A stretch of DNA of 64,000 nucleotides from Flavobacterium filum DSM 17961 (GTDB lineage Bacteria; Bacteroidota; Bacteroidia; Flavobacteriales; Flavobacteriaceae). A model generated the notes under the pieces. It ran no database searches. It had not been told where the DNA came from and saw nothing but the letters and a program-made list of their open reading frames with translations. Positions 6,874-15,399 of this stretch are shown here, piece by piece. The stretch is from the NCBI RefSeq assembly GCF_000425465.1, contig NZ_AUDM01000015.1:18415-82414 (forward strand), in the 5' to 3' direction. The position numbers and the translations under genes are program-made. The number at the start of each line of letters is the position of its first letter. Position 1 is the first letter of the stretch.

Positions 6874-9417
6874 TTAAAAATTCACTTTCACAAACGCATT
6901 CGGGGTCAGTTCTAATGAATAGGTGTTTACTTCTTCAATGGCTGTATTGCCGGGGTTAATGCGGTAAAAACGATTGATCGTGTTGCGTTGGTTCAAGAGG
7001 TTCAGCACCGAAACGCCCAAAAAGAGGTTAGTTTTTTTACCCAACGCTACCGCATACGAGGAGGAAAAATTCACTTGAAAATAATCGTCCAGGTTTTCGG
7101 CATTGGGTAAACTGTAGGCAATCGCCGGGTTGTCAGGAGTAGGAAAGATAGGGGTATTGCTCAACGGGATAGTGTTGGGTCGACCGGTAAACCATTTACC
7201 ACCCAACGCCAATTTGAGATTTTTCCATTGATAAGTAGCTCCCAACGCTAGGCTGTGGTTCACTTCAAAATTGTTGGCAAACTGCGGCGGAATGTAGCCT
7301 TCAAACGTATAATCGTTGTTGTTAAAACTGTAATTGAACCAACCGGTGAATTGGTCAATCTGTTTTTGAAGGAGCACTTCCACACCATATACTTCGTATT
7401 GTCCAATCACTTTTACAAACTCCAATTGGTTTTGAAAACCTTGTCCGGAACTGGTGATGCCTTCTACTTTTTTATAAAAGGCTTCGGGATGAATGAGCCA
7501 ATTGTTTTTGCGAAACACCATACCAACCGAAGCTTGATTGCTCTTTTGAATCGGAATGGTTGCATTGTTCGCTAAGACCCAACGGCGTTTTTCCACTCCT
7601 AAAAAGTCTTGTTGTAAATCGATAATTTGCGAAGTGGTTTGGTTTTTTTGCTCCGCTGCAACTTCCACTTTTAAATGGTCAGAAAGAGCATAATTCAGAT
7701 GTAAACGAGGTTCAATCAACGTCATCGACCATTTGTCGAAATAGTTGCCTCGAACGCCCAATTTGGCGTACAGTTTTTGGTTGGGTGATTGGTATTCTAA
7801 CTCGGCAATTAAAGCGTGACTCATCAAGACTTCTTTCACCGTTCTGGTAAATTGAGGAACATTCACATCATCAAAACTTCTGATTCCAATTTCATTGAAC
7901 TGATAGCCGTTGTGCAACGTAAGGTTTTGATTCAATTTGTGACTGTTTCGCAAACGAAAACCATTGTCTAAAATCGTGTTTTCCTGCACCAACACCTGAT
8001 TGTCTTCCACCGATTCGTTTTTGCCCTCTAACTCATAATAGGAGCTGTACACACTGATTTCGGTTTCGTTTTTGTCGTTCCATTTGGTTTTCCACGTCAG
8101 GGTTCCGCCAAAAGTGTTTTGGTTCAGCCTACTGTTTTTGGAAATCAACTGCGAGTTAGCCAACGTACTTTCCGTAAAGGTCAACGCATTGGAAATGGCA
8201 ATTCCATCAATGAATAATTCACTTTTTTTACCTATTTTTTGTTGGAATTGCACGGTAAAATCATAAAAGTAAAAATCTTCTTCGCTTTCGTAATTCACGT
8301 CTTGATTGTTGGTTACATCAATCACTTCCGTGTTTTGAAAAATACGGTTGAAGTAATTTTTATACGTCGGCGAATTGAAAACATCCGTGAACGATCTTCG
8401 GGCCGCAATTTCAATGCTGTTGTTTTTTCCGGTTTTGATACGAGAGGCAAATTCAGCATTCAGCAAGTTCATTCCAACAGTTGAGGTGTTTTCTTCGGTG
8501 TTGGTGCGAGAAGAAATATCAATTACACTTGATACACTTTCGCCATAAAAAGCAGAGCTTCCGTTTTTCGAAATTTGAATGGTATGAGCAAGATTCGGAT
8601 GTAAAGCCGAGATTAAACCAAAAAAGTGTCCGGTTTGATAGAGTCGAATCCCGTTCCAAAGGAATAAATTTTGGTCATGGGTACCACCACGCATATTTAT
8701 ATTGGCAATGGTTTCATCGGCACTTATAATACCGGGAATTTGCTGCATGGTTTGCAACACATCCGGTTCTACCAATCCGGGTAGAATACCGAATTTCTTG
8801 GGTTTAATTTCAAAGGTTCCATTTGTTTTTTTGCGAATACCTACCGTCAAATAAGCATCGGCTACCACTTCTTCCAGTTCCTGAATGGCGTATTGCAAAA
8901 GAAATGTGGGACAATTTTCCACATACAAATCGTTAATCAAAACCGATTGAGCTTGGTAATTCACATGACTGATTTCAATTGGGTTGGGCGAAATTACCGG
9001 AAGTTGGAAAAAGCCTTTTTCATCTGACAACACAAACGTATTAGTTCCGGAAACCCGAATCGTTGCATTGTAAATCGGTACTTTAGAATCGTTGTCTAAC
9101 AAATACCCACAAAGCGGTTTGTCTAGTTTTTTGTTATTGGAAATGGTAATCAATCGGTCGCTTACAAACTTAAACCGAAGGGTTGTTTTACTTTGGATAT
9201 ACTCGATTTTTTCTTCTAAGGTTTTTTTTAAAGCCGGAGAAGGGAGTGTATACACTACAATTTCGTCTTCGATATAGTTAAAAGTGACTTGGTGTTTTTT
9301 TTCAATTTCGCTTAAGATTTCCTTTAAAGGCATAGTGGATCCTAGCTCTTGACCGGAAAGGTCAAAAAACCATAAGAAAAGTAACAATAGGGTTATTTCC
9401 CCTTTTTTAATCTTCAT
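6874..9417 (-). CDS. TonB-dependent outer-membrane receptor with STN and CarboxypepD_reg-like domains
   Basis: 847 residues: signal peptide (1-22), then a secretin/TonB short N-terminal (STN) domain at about 26-93 (MPLKEILSEIEKKHQVTFNY), a carboxypeptidase-regulatory-like beta domain at about 100-165 (GYLLDNDSKVPIYNATIRVSG), a plug at about 205-305 (VLQTMQQIPGI, NINMRGGTHDQNLFLWNG) and a 22-strand-type barrel ending in an aromatic residue (NAFVKVNF). STN receptors signal through a FecR-type anti-sigma protein, and that gene lies 3 nt upstream, so ligand binding outside is probably coupled to expression of this operon. The ligand (siderophore, glycan or other) is unknown; no SusD homologue is adjacent, which argues against a typical glycan locus. 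Confidence 0.92.
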   Translation of the reverse strand: MKIKKGEITLLLLFLWFFDLSGQELGSTMPLKEILSEIEKKHQVTFNYIEDEIVVYTLPSPALKKTLEEKIEYIQSKTTLRFKFVSDRLITISNNKKLDKPLCGYLLDNDSKVPIYNATIRVSGTNTFVLSDEKGFFQLPVISPNPIEISHVNYQAQSVLINDLYVENCPTFLLQYAIQELEEVVADAYLTVGIRKKTNGTFEIKPKKFGILPGLVEPDVLQTMQQIPGIISADETIANINMRGGTHDQNLFLWNGIRLYQTGHFFGLISALHPNLAHTIQISKNGSSAFYGESVSSVIDISSRTNTEENTSTVGMNLLNAEFASRIKTGKNNSIEIAARRSFTDVFNSPTYKNYFNRIFQNTEVIDVTNNQDVNYESEEDFYFYDFTVQFQQKIGKKSELFIDGIAISNALTFTESTLANSQLISKNSRLNQNTFGGTLTWKTKWNDKNETEISVYSSYYELEGKNESVEDNQVLVQENTILDNGFRLRNSHKLNQNLTLHNGYQFNEIGIRSFDDVNVPQFTRTVKEVLMSHALIAELEYQSPNQKLYAKLGVRGNYFDKWSMTLIEPRLHLNYALSDHLKVEVAAEQKNQTTSQIIDLQQDFLGVEKRRWVLANNATIPIQKSNQASVGMVFRKNNWLIHPEAFYKKVEGITSSGQGFQNQLEFVKVIGQYEVYGVEVLLQKQIDQFTGWFNYSFNNNDYTFEGYIPPQFANNFEVNHSLALGATYQWKNLKLALGGKWFTGRPNTIPLSNTPIFPTPDNPAIAYSLPNAENLDDYFQVNFSSSYAVALGKKTNLFLGVSVLNLLNQRNTINRFYRINPGNTAIEEVNTYSLELTPNAFVKVNF

Positions 9418-9420
9418 TCA

Positions 9421-10308
9421 CTACTCTAATCGATAGGTTGAATCATTTATTTTCGTCATTTTTAAATGATACGTGGTCGCAACAATTTCAAGAGCAACTT
9501 CAAGGTTATTCATCGGAATGGTACCGGTAAATCGTTGTGAGGTTGCTTTTCCTTTCATCTGAATATCGATGTTGTATTGACGCATCATTTCTTCTAAAAT
9601 AGCCGGAAGTTGGGCGGCAGTAAACGCTACTTGTTTTGAAAGCCAATCCGGTTCTGTTTGTGCGATTTGGGCTGCCACCACTTGTTGACCGTCTTCAAAC
9701 GAAACCGTCATTCCTTTGGTTAAAAGGAGTTGAGTGTTTTGATAGTTTACTTGTACTTTTCCTTCAAAACAGGTTACATCCAAGCGATTGTTGCGGTTTT
9801 TCACATTGAATTGGGTTCCCAATACGGTCACTTTTCCTAATTCGGTTGCCACTTCAAATTTTTTCCCTTTTGCGACTTTAAAAAAAGCTTCACCGTTGAG
9901 TTTCAGTTTACGTTCGTTATCCCAATTCCATTTTTTGTATTCTATCTCCGAACCGGAATTGAGCAATACGGTTGAATTGTCGGGTAACAAAAATTCTGTT
10001 GTGGCACCATTTGGAGCATATTCCGTGAAATTTGCAAAATTTTTCACGGCAAAAGTAATACCGAAACTTAAGATGACTACGGCAGCAATGCGAAGCACCA
10101 CTTTTTGGATGGAAATAGGTTTTGCTTTTTTTGAATGTAAAATCCTTTGTAGCATTTTATCTTCATCAAAAGCAGGAGTAGTTAACTCGCCTGAGTACTG
10201 TTTAATTCTTTGGTAAACGGCAAAATCTTTAGAGGCTTCAAACGCTTTCAGTTCGTCACCTTCCAATTCATTGTTCAGCCATTTTGCTAAGTGGTAATTT
10301 TCTTCCAT
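9421..10308 (-). CDS. FecR-family anti-sigma factor
   Basis: 295 residues. A cytosolic N-terminal part (1-80) is followed by one membrane helix at about 78-97 (VVLRIAAVVILSFGITFAV). The periplasmic FecR domain follows (TEFLLPDNSTVLLNSGSEI, LNGEAFFKVAKGKKFEV, VLGTQFNVKNRN), then the C-terminal DUF4974-type STN-like domain (LPAILEEMMRQYNIDIQ ... FTGTIPMNNLEVALEIV). It should hold the ECF sigma factor encoded upstream (42-nt gap) and release it when the receptor encoded 3 nt downstream signals. The order sigma, FecR, receptor is the usual Bacteroidetes one. Confidence 0.93.
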   Translation of the reverse strand: MEENYHLAKWLNNELEGDELKAFEASKDFAVYQRIKQYSGELTTPAFDEDKMLQRILHSKKAKPISIQKVVLRIAAVVILSFGITFAVKNFANFTEYAPNGATTEFLLPDNSTVLLNSGSEIEYKKWNWDNERKLKLNGEAFFKVAKGKKFEVATELGKVTVLGTQFNVKNRNNRLDVTCFEGKVQVNYQNTQLLLTKGMTVSFEDGQQVVAAQIAQTEPDWLSKQVAFTAAQLPAILEEMMRQYNIDIQMKGKATSQRFTGTIPMNNLEVALEIVATTYHLKMTKINDSTYRLE

Positions 10309-10350
10309 ATCATTGGATTTTTATCTATAACAGTTTGGATTTCAAAAACC

Positions 10351-10872
10351 CTACTTAAAATAATCAAATTCTTTTCTTAATTCCAGGAGTGCCAAATGCA
10401 TTCTTTTTTCAACGGCTTTTACACTTATGCCTAAGGCTTCGGCAATTTCACTGTATTTTTTACCATCAATGCGGTGCATTAAAAAGCAAGTGCGTTGGCC
10501 TTCGTTTAAATTGGCAATAGCCTTTTGTAATTTTGCTTTGAATTCCTCTTCTTCCATGTGGAAATCCGGACTTTCAAACGTTTTGTCTTGTTTTGGAGCA
10601 GCTTTGGCATATTCCAACACTACTTTTTGATGGGCAATTTGATTGAGTGTCGTATTGTTAGCGATGGTATATAAATAGGATTTAGCTTTGTCTAAAGGTA
10701 CTTTTTCGCAGTTTTCCCAAAGTTTGATAAATGCTTCTTGGGTTACATCCTCAGCTTGTTCTGCATTGCCGAATTTGTAATACATATAATTTCGGAGTGC
10801 TTTGACGTGGTTTTTGAAAAAGTTGTTAAAAATGACTTCTTCACAAATTCCGGAGAGTGATTTACTATTCAT
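10351..10872 (-). CDS. ECF RNA polymerase sigma factor (FecI-like)
   Basis: About 173 residues with both sigma-70 regions: region 2 (LRNYMYYKFGNAEQAEDVTQEAFIKLWEN) and region 4 (GQRTCFLMHRIDGKKYSEIAEALGISVKAVEKRMHLAL, helix-turn-helix). The ATG at 10872 is preferred over the TTG two codons earlier. It heads the sigma-FecR-receptor operon and is transcribed away from the lipoprotein cluster beginning at 10967, with only ~95 bp between, so one control region may serve both sides. Its promoter targets cannot be told from the sequence. Confidence 0.93.
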   Translation of the reverse strand: MNSKSLSGICEEVIFNNFFKNHVKALRNYMYYKFGNAEQAEDVTQEAFIKLWENCEKVPLDKAKSYLYTIANNTTLNQIAHQKVVLEYAKAAPKQDKTFESPDFHMEEEEFKAKLQKAIANLNEGQRTCFLMHRIDGKKYSEIAEALGISVKAVEKRMHLALLELRKEFDYFK

Positions 10873-10966
10873 TTGCAATTTTAAAAACTTTGTGAAATTA
10901 TAAAAAAAAAGTAAGGTGGGTAGGGTATTTTGGTTTTAATTTGTTTTAGATTTAAATGTATGGATT

Positions 10967-11977
10967 ATGAAAAAAGTTTTACCATTTGTTTTGACGCTTT
11001 TCGGTTTCTTTTTGTTGGTCTCTTGTCAAGAAGAAGAAAATACGATTGTTCAAGATACGACTCAAAATTTAAATACAACTTCACCGACTACCAAGTTTTT
11101 ATCTCGAGTAGCTCAAAACAATACTTCTGTAGATAATGTCGTGGACGGTACGAGTGTTTTTAGAGTGAAACTTCCGGTACAAATAACATTAAATTCAGTG
11201 AATTTAACGCTGAACACTGTAGCTGATTATCAATTGGTTTCCGATTTAAAAGCGGCCTCTACTTCGGATGATGATGTGGTGAATTATACCTTTCCGATTA
11301 CCGTTTCTTTGCGAAATTTTGAGGAGATTACAGTTAATAATTTGACACAATTGAATACGATTATAACACAGAATGAAGATTTGAGCGACATCAGTTGTAT
11401 CACAATTCTTTATCCATTAACAATTAACGAGTACGATAGTGAGAATCAAATCGCCAATGTTTTGACAATGAACAGTGATTCACAACTTATAAATTACCTG
11501 ATAAATTTAAATATTAGTGTTTTTTATTCGATTAATTATCCTATTTCGCTTATCAATCCGAGTAACCAAAATGTAGTGATTAATTCTAATTTGGAACTGA
11601 AGGATGTAATTGAAAGTGCCATCGGTCAATGCGGTTCCAATTCCGGTTCAACGGATGATTTTATTGACGTTTTGACCTCCGGCAATTGGCGTATTTCCTA
11701 TTATCATGAAGGCGACGATGATGAAACGAGTACCTTTAATGGTTTTGTCTTTACATTCAACATCAATAATACGATTACGATAACTAAAGACAGTTCAACT
11801 TATAACGGGACTTGGTTATTTTATGAAGACGATGGACTAGATATATTGGAAATTGATTTTGAAGATGATCCGTTAGATGATTTAGATGATGATTGGGAGT
11901 TGTTTGAGTTTTCTTCTACTTTAATTCAGTTAAAAGAGGAGGGCGATAATGAATATTTGAGTTTCACTAAAATATAG
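10967..11977 (+). CDS. Acidic lipoprotein with C-terminal lipocalin-like domain
   Basis: 336 residues. A signal peptide ends in LLVSCQEEEN, lipobox Cys about residue 20. Residues 40-220 form a beta-rich domain with repeated strand patterns (VFRVKLPVQITLNSVNLTL; YTFPITVSLRNFEEITVNNL). Residues about 230-336 form a separate domain (SGNWRISYYHEGDDDETSTF ... YNGTWLFYEDDGLDILEI), a lipocalin-like layout with very acidic loops. That last domain resembles the protein encoded by the broken gene at 12127-12573, so the two are paralogues. It is divergent from the sigma factor gene. Function is unknown; it is exported and lipid-anchored by inference. Confidence 0.75.
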   Translation: MKKVLPFVLTLFGFFLLVSCQEEENTIVQDTTQNLNTTSPTTKFLSRVAQNNTSVDNVVDGTSVFRVKLPVQITLNSVNLTLNTVADYQLVSDLKAASTSDDDVVNYTFPITVSLRNFEEITVNNLTQLNTIITQNEDLSDISCITILYPLTINEYDSENQIANVLTMNSDSQLINYLINLNISVFYSINYPISLINPSNQNVVINSNLELKDVIESAIGQCGSNSGSTDDFIDVLTSGNWRISYYHEGDDDETSTFNGFVFTFNINNTITITKDSSTYNGTWLFYEDDGLDILEIDFEDDPLDDLDDDWELFEFSSTLIQLKEEGDNEYLSFTKI

Positions 11978-11982
11978 AAGCA

Positions 11983-12102
11983 ATGGACATGAAGACTCTT
12001 TTTCGAAACTTTCTTTTTGGAAAAAATAACATCATTTATTTTCTCACGCAGGCGGTGATTTGGGTTTTTAATGTGCTTTTGATTTATATCTTATTTTTTT
12101 AA
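11983..12102 (+). CDS. 39-residue membrane peptide
   Basis: A short frame starting 5 nt after the preceding stop: MDMKTLFRNFLFGKNNIIYF, then a hydrophobic helix (LTQAVIWVFNVLLIYILFF) to the C-terminus. The basic N-terminal end and single ~20-residue helix fit a small inner-membrane protein. Position between two related lipoprotein genes suggests co-transcription. There is no homology I can name, and a chance frame is not excluded, but codon use and the clean membrane helix support it. Confidence 0.5.
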   Translation: MDMKTLFRNFLFGKNNIIYFLTQAVIWVFNVLLIYILFF

Positions 12103-12126
12103 TTTCTTAACTTAACCTATTAAAGC

Positions 12127-12573
12127 ATGAAAAAGTTTTTTTAATTCCTTTATTATTCGGTATATTTATGCTGAATGTTGCTTCAACTTGTAGCAATGAC
12201 GACGATGACAACAATTCATCGAGCCATTATTTCACAAACATAAAATACATTGGTCAATGGAACTTGGCGAGTGACTTTATTTTCTGAAGATGGTTCGAAC
12301 CAAACCTCACAATTTTCAAATTATGATTTTGTTTTTGGAACGAATGGTTCACTCATAGCCGATAATGGTAGTACGACCATGAACGGGACCTGGACCACCG
12401 GAACGGATGACAGTACGCCGAAATTTATTATCAATTTTAGTGCAACGAATGGTCCATTTGAAGAAATCAGTGAAGATTGGCGAATTTTATCAACAACCGC
12501 CACAAGAGTAGAGCTCAAACATGTTAGTGGAGGAGACGGGAGTATTGATTTGTTGACTTTTGAAAAGAATTAA
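12127..12573 (+). pseudogene. Frameshifted lipocalin-like lipoprotein
   Basis: The ATG at 12127 starts MKKFF and stops at once (TAA 12142-12144) because the T run at 12136-12142 has 7 bases; with 8 the frame reads on through a full lipoprotein signal peptide to TSTCSNDDDDNNSS with its lipobox Cys near 12189-12191. A second shift between about 12215 and 12249 is needed to enter the frame encoding NGTWRVTLFSEDGSN ... LTFEKN, which ends at 12573. That domain parallels the C-terminal domain of the 336-residue lipoprotein upstream (GNWRISYYHEGD, YNGTWLF). Two lesions make a true pseudogene likely; the poly-T change alone could be phase variation. A terminator follows at 12593. Confidence 0.7.
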
Positions 12574-12592
12574 TTTAATTTCTTAATTTACT

Positions 12593-12623
12593 AAAAAGCC
12601 ATTCGTAACGGAATGGTTTTTTT
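12593..12623 (+). terminator. Rho-independent terminator
   Basis: Stem AAAAAGCCATTC (12593-12604) with GAATGGTTTTTT (12611-12622), one G-U pair, loop GTAACG, and a T tract. It closes the lipoprotein cluster. Confidence 0.75.
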
Positions 12624-13128
12624 ATGTTTTAAACTTTTCAAATAGTAGTTTATTTTGGTTTTATTTGAAATGAACTATGCACAAGTTGAAAATGGTTTTG
12701 AATCAAAACCATCAATTTACAAAAGGGATTTATTTAATTATTTACAAGTATTGGCTTTACATAAATACTGAAATTTGTTTTTATTAGTTTATTTTTTAAA
12801 AATCATAATGTTGTTTGACCAGCTTGGTGTAATTAAAATTTGAAATAATATTGCCACTAATCTACTTTGTCTGTTCGCTACGCTCAAGCCACTAATTTTT
12901 TTAACATGATTATTTGATCTAATTCGAATTTTCATCAAAGATGAACAAATTATTACGTTCACTTATTTTTATATTCGAGAATTCGCGGTAAAATTCACAG
13001 AATAATTTTTGAATTAAACATACACTCAATAGGAAAAATTGATAATTGAGCACAAAAAAAAAGCTGCATTTTTGTGCAGCTTTTTTACGCATAGTAGGTT
13101 AAAAGAGGTATTTGGAAACTAACTAACT
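12624..13128. other. ~500-bp intergenic stretch
   Basis: Very AT-rich with no convincing gene. A 33-codon frame from 12670 has no recognisable features. A perfect 9-bp hairpin (ATGGTTTTG / CAAAACCAT, 12692-12712) lacks a T tract. The end carries the terminator at 13057-13086. It is probably decayed DNA between convergent units. Confidence 0.5.
13057..13086. terminator. Bidirectional terminator
   Basis: A perfect 12-bp stem AAAAAAGCTGCA (13057-13068) and TGCAGCTTTTTT (13075-13086), 6-base loop. It lies behind the minus-strand lipoprotein gene at 13129. Confidence 0.8.
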
Positions 13129-13845
13129 TTAATCGTCTAACAAATCAGTGTATTCTTCAATTTTATCTTTGATGGTGTTGGCTAAGCTGCGGTTTCCATC
13201 ATTATCAGTTGGACTAATTTCGATTAAACCGTCACCATTATCATCGGTTGCATTCGATAAATCAACATTGGCTAGAACAGCGTCTAAGTTGAAGTTTATC
13301 ACTAAAGTGGCTGAGTTGTCAGCAATTACTAGGTTTTGACCGGCATCTTCGTAGTCAATTTCAAAATCCTCATCAATGTTGTGCCAAAAGATAAAAGGAG
13401 TTGAACCAATAGTTCCTTTAATCAAAACCGACTTGTTAAATAATTCACTGTTTGAATTGTTGTTTCTGGCCATTTTGAATTCTACTTCTTCATAAATACC
13501 ATTTGGAATATTGATGGAAGTAATGGTGGTTTGTCCGCTTAACAAATCCAATTCAAATGGACCGCTCAATTCGAATTCATCGTCATCACCATAAAACCCA
13601 TCACCGTAGTCATCATCATCGTCATCATAAAAATCATCATCCAATTCAAATTCAATTTCTTTTAAATTAATTTTAAAATCTGAAATGGCTACAGCATTTG
13701 CACTTCTACCGGTATTTCCGGAATAGCTGGCTTTGGCTACAATTCTTAAATTGTCATTTCCATTAGATGTTTCATTTTCATCATTAGAACAAGAAACCAT
13801 TACGATTCCCGCTAGTAGGCCTAAAAGAATTTTTTTGTTTTTCAT
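13129..13845 (-). CDS. DUF4382-like acidic lipoprotein
   Basis: About 238 residues from the ATG at 13845. This start is chosen because MKNKKILLGLLAGIVMVSC is a compact lipoprotein signal peptide, while the nine codons upstream would disrupt it. After the lipobox Cys comes a linker, then a domain with SDFKINLKEIEFEL ... GPFELDLLSGQTTITSINIPNGIYEEVEFKM, matching the strand order of DUF4382 lipoproteins. An aspartate run of about 15 residues (DDDFYDDDDDDYGDG) interrupts it and could bind calcium or other cations. The C-terminus has a DDNGDGLIEI loop resembling a calcium-binding dockerin or EF-like Asp-x-Asn/Asp-Gly loop. Function is unknown. Confidence 0.7.
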   Translation of the reverse strand: MKNKKILLGLLAGIVMVSCSNDENETSNGNDNLRIVAKASYSGNTGRSANAVAISDFKINLKEIEFELDDDFYDDDDDDYGDGFYGDDDEFELSGPFELDLLSGQTTITSINIPNGIYEEVEFKMARNNNSNSELFNKSVLIKGTIGSTPFIFWHNIDEDFEIDYEDAGQNLVIADNSATLVINFNLDAVLANVDLSNATDDNGDGLIEISPTDNDGNRSLANTIKDKIEEYTDLLDD

Positions 13846-13934
13846 AGTATGTAAATTTTGTTGTATACCCATAAAACAATCTACTTTTATTTTACCCTAC
13901 CTTATTTTAAAAAAAAATTACTTCATCTCATTTT

Positions 13935-13964
13935 TTGATGCTTATTTGCTTTATGTTATCTTTG
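13935..13964 (+). promoter_or_regulatory. Promoter of ffh
   Basis: TTG at 13935-13937 (within TTTTTTG), 19-bp spacer, TATCTTTG at 13957-13964: an exact fit to the Bacteroidetes housekeeping promoter. The ATG at 13991 is 27 bp downstream. Confidence 0.75.
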
Positions 13965-13990
13965 CACTTCATTAAAAGAAAATCAGATTT

Positions 13991-15331
13991 ATGTTCAGTA
14001 ATTTAAGCGATAAATTAGATAAAGCTCTTCATATATTAAAAGGTCACGGTAAAATTACCGAAGTAAACGTAGCTGATACTTTAAAAGAAGTTCGTCGAGC
14101 GTTATTAGATGCCGACGTGAATTTTAAGATTGCTAAAGATTTTACCACTACCGTTAAAGAAAAGGCTATCGGTCAAAACGTATTGACCTCGTTACAGCCG
14201 GGGCAGTTAATGGTGAAATTGGTGAAAGACGAATTAACCGAGTTAATGGGTGGTTCTGAGGTAGGAATTAATCTTTCCGGAAACCCGACAGTTATTTTGA
14301 TGTCAGGTTTGCAAGGTTCAGGTAAAACGACTTTTTCGGGTAAATTAGCCAATTTTCTAAAAACAAAAAAAGGAAAAAAACCGCTTTTAGTAGCGTGTGA
14401 TATTTATCGTCCGGCAGCAATTAACCAGTTGCATGTGGTGGGAGGACAAATAGGCGTTGAGGTCTATTCTGAACCGGAAAATAAAAATCCGGTTGAGATT
14501 GCTCAAAATGCCATTAAACATGCCAAAGCCAACGGATTTAATGTTGTGATTGTGGATACCGCCGGTCGTTTGGCAGTTGATGAGCAAATGATGAATGAGA
14601 TTGCGAATGTTCATCAAGCCATTCAACCACAAGAAACCTTGTTTGTAGTGGATTCCATGACCGGACAAGATGCGGTAAATACAGCAAAAGCTTTCAATGA
14701 CCGTTTGAATTTTGACGGAGTTATTTTGACCAAATTAGATGGTGATACGCGTGGTGGAGCCGCCTTATCGATTAAATCCGTAGTTGATAAACCGATTAAA
14801 TTCATCGGTACGGGAGAAAAAATGGAAGCCATTGATGTGTTTTATCCTTCCCGTATGGCGGATAGAATTTTGGGAATGGGTGACGTGGTTTCGTTAGTAG
14901 AAAGAGCTCAAGAACAATATGACGAAGAAGAAGCCCGTAAACTGCAGAAGAAAATTGCCAAAAACGAATTCGGTTTTGATGATTTCTTGGTGCAAATTCA
15001 ACAAATCAAAAAAATGGGTAACATGAAAGACTTGGTAGGCATGATTCCCGGTGCCGGAAAAGCATTAAAAGATGTAGAGATTGAAGATGATGCGTTCAAA
15101 CACATTGAAGCTATTATTCACTCGATGACACCAACCGAAAGAAGTAAACCAACGATTATTGACGGTAAAAGAAAGATAAGAATTGCAAAAGGTTCCGGTA
15201 CGAAAGTAGAACAAGTGAACCAATTGATGAAGCAGTTTGATCAAATGAGCAAAATGATGAAGATGATGCAAGGCGGCGGCGGAAAAAACCTAGCCAGAAT
15301 GATGGGCGGAATGAAAGGAATGCGACCCTAA
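13991..15331 (+). CDS. ffh: Signal recognition particle protein Ffh (SRP54)
   Basis: 446 residues, normal length. It binds signal sequences and the 4.5S RNA and docks with FtsY at the membrane. The N domain is residues 1-85. The G domain has P-loop GLQGSGKTTFSGKLA near 105, DTAGR near 187, TKLDGDTRGG near 245 and GTGEK near 270. The methionine-rich M domain from ~300 contains MKKMGNMKDLVGMIPG-type helices, SMTPTERSKP near 377, the RRIAKGSG-like motif (RKIRIAKGSGT) and a methionine- and glycine-rich tail (MMKMMQGGGG). It is a single transcription unit with its own promoter at 13935 and terminator at 15344. Confidence 0.98.
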   Translation: MFSNLSDKLDKALHILKGHGKITEVNVADTLKEVRRALLDADVNFKIAKDFTTTVKEKAIGQNVLTSLQPGQLMVKLVKDELTELMGGSEVGINLSGNPTVILMSGLQGSGKTTFSGKLANFLKTKKGKKPLLVACDIYRPAAINQLHVVGGQIGVEVYSEPENKNPVEIAQNAIKHAKANGFNVVIVDTAGRLAVDEQMMNEIANVHQAIQPQETLFVVDSMTGQDAVNTAKAFNDRLNFDGVILTKLDGDTRGGAALSIKSVVDKPIKFIGTGEKMEAIDVFYPSRMADRILGMGDVVSLVERAQEQYDEEEARKLQKKIAKNEFGFDDFLVQIQQIKKMGNMKDLVGMIPGAGKALKDVEIEDDAFKHIEAIIHSMTPTERSKPTIIDGKRKIRIAKGSGTKVEQVNQLMKQFDQMSKMMKMMQGGGGKNLARMMGGMKGMRP

Positions 15332-15343
15332 TAAAGACAACTG

Positions 15344-15372
15344 AGACGCGATGATTCGCGTCTTATTTTTTT
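15344..15372 (+). terminator. Terminator of ffh
   Basis: AGACGCG (15344-15350) pairs with CGCGTCT (15357-15363), 6-base loop, then TATTTTTTT. Confidence 0.8.
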
Positions 15373-15399
15373 AGCACAACACAACCAAAACAACACACT

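Noticed and set aside
7255..7575. Antisense frames inside the TonB receptor, kinase and mutB genes
   Set aside because: They lack motifs and sit wholly within strong genes on the other strand.
12670..12771. 33-codon plus-strand frame in the intergenic stretch
   Set aside because: No signal, motif or helix pattern; the length is expected by chance in AT-rich DNA.
13560..13640. Low-complexity Asp repeat as a microsatellite in the DUF4382-like gene
   Set aside because: Codons vary (GAT/GAC) and it encodes a coherent acidic loop, so no slippage array is implied.
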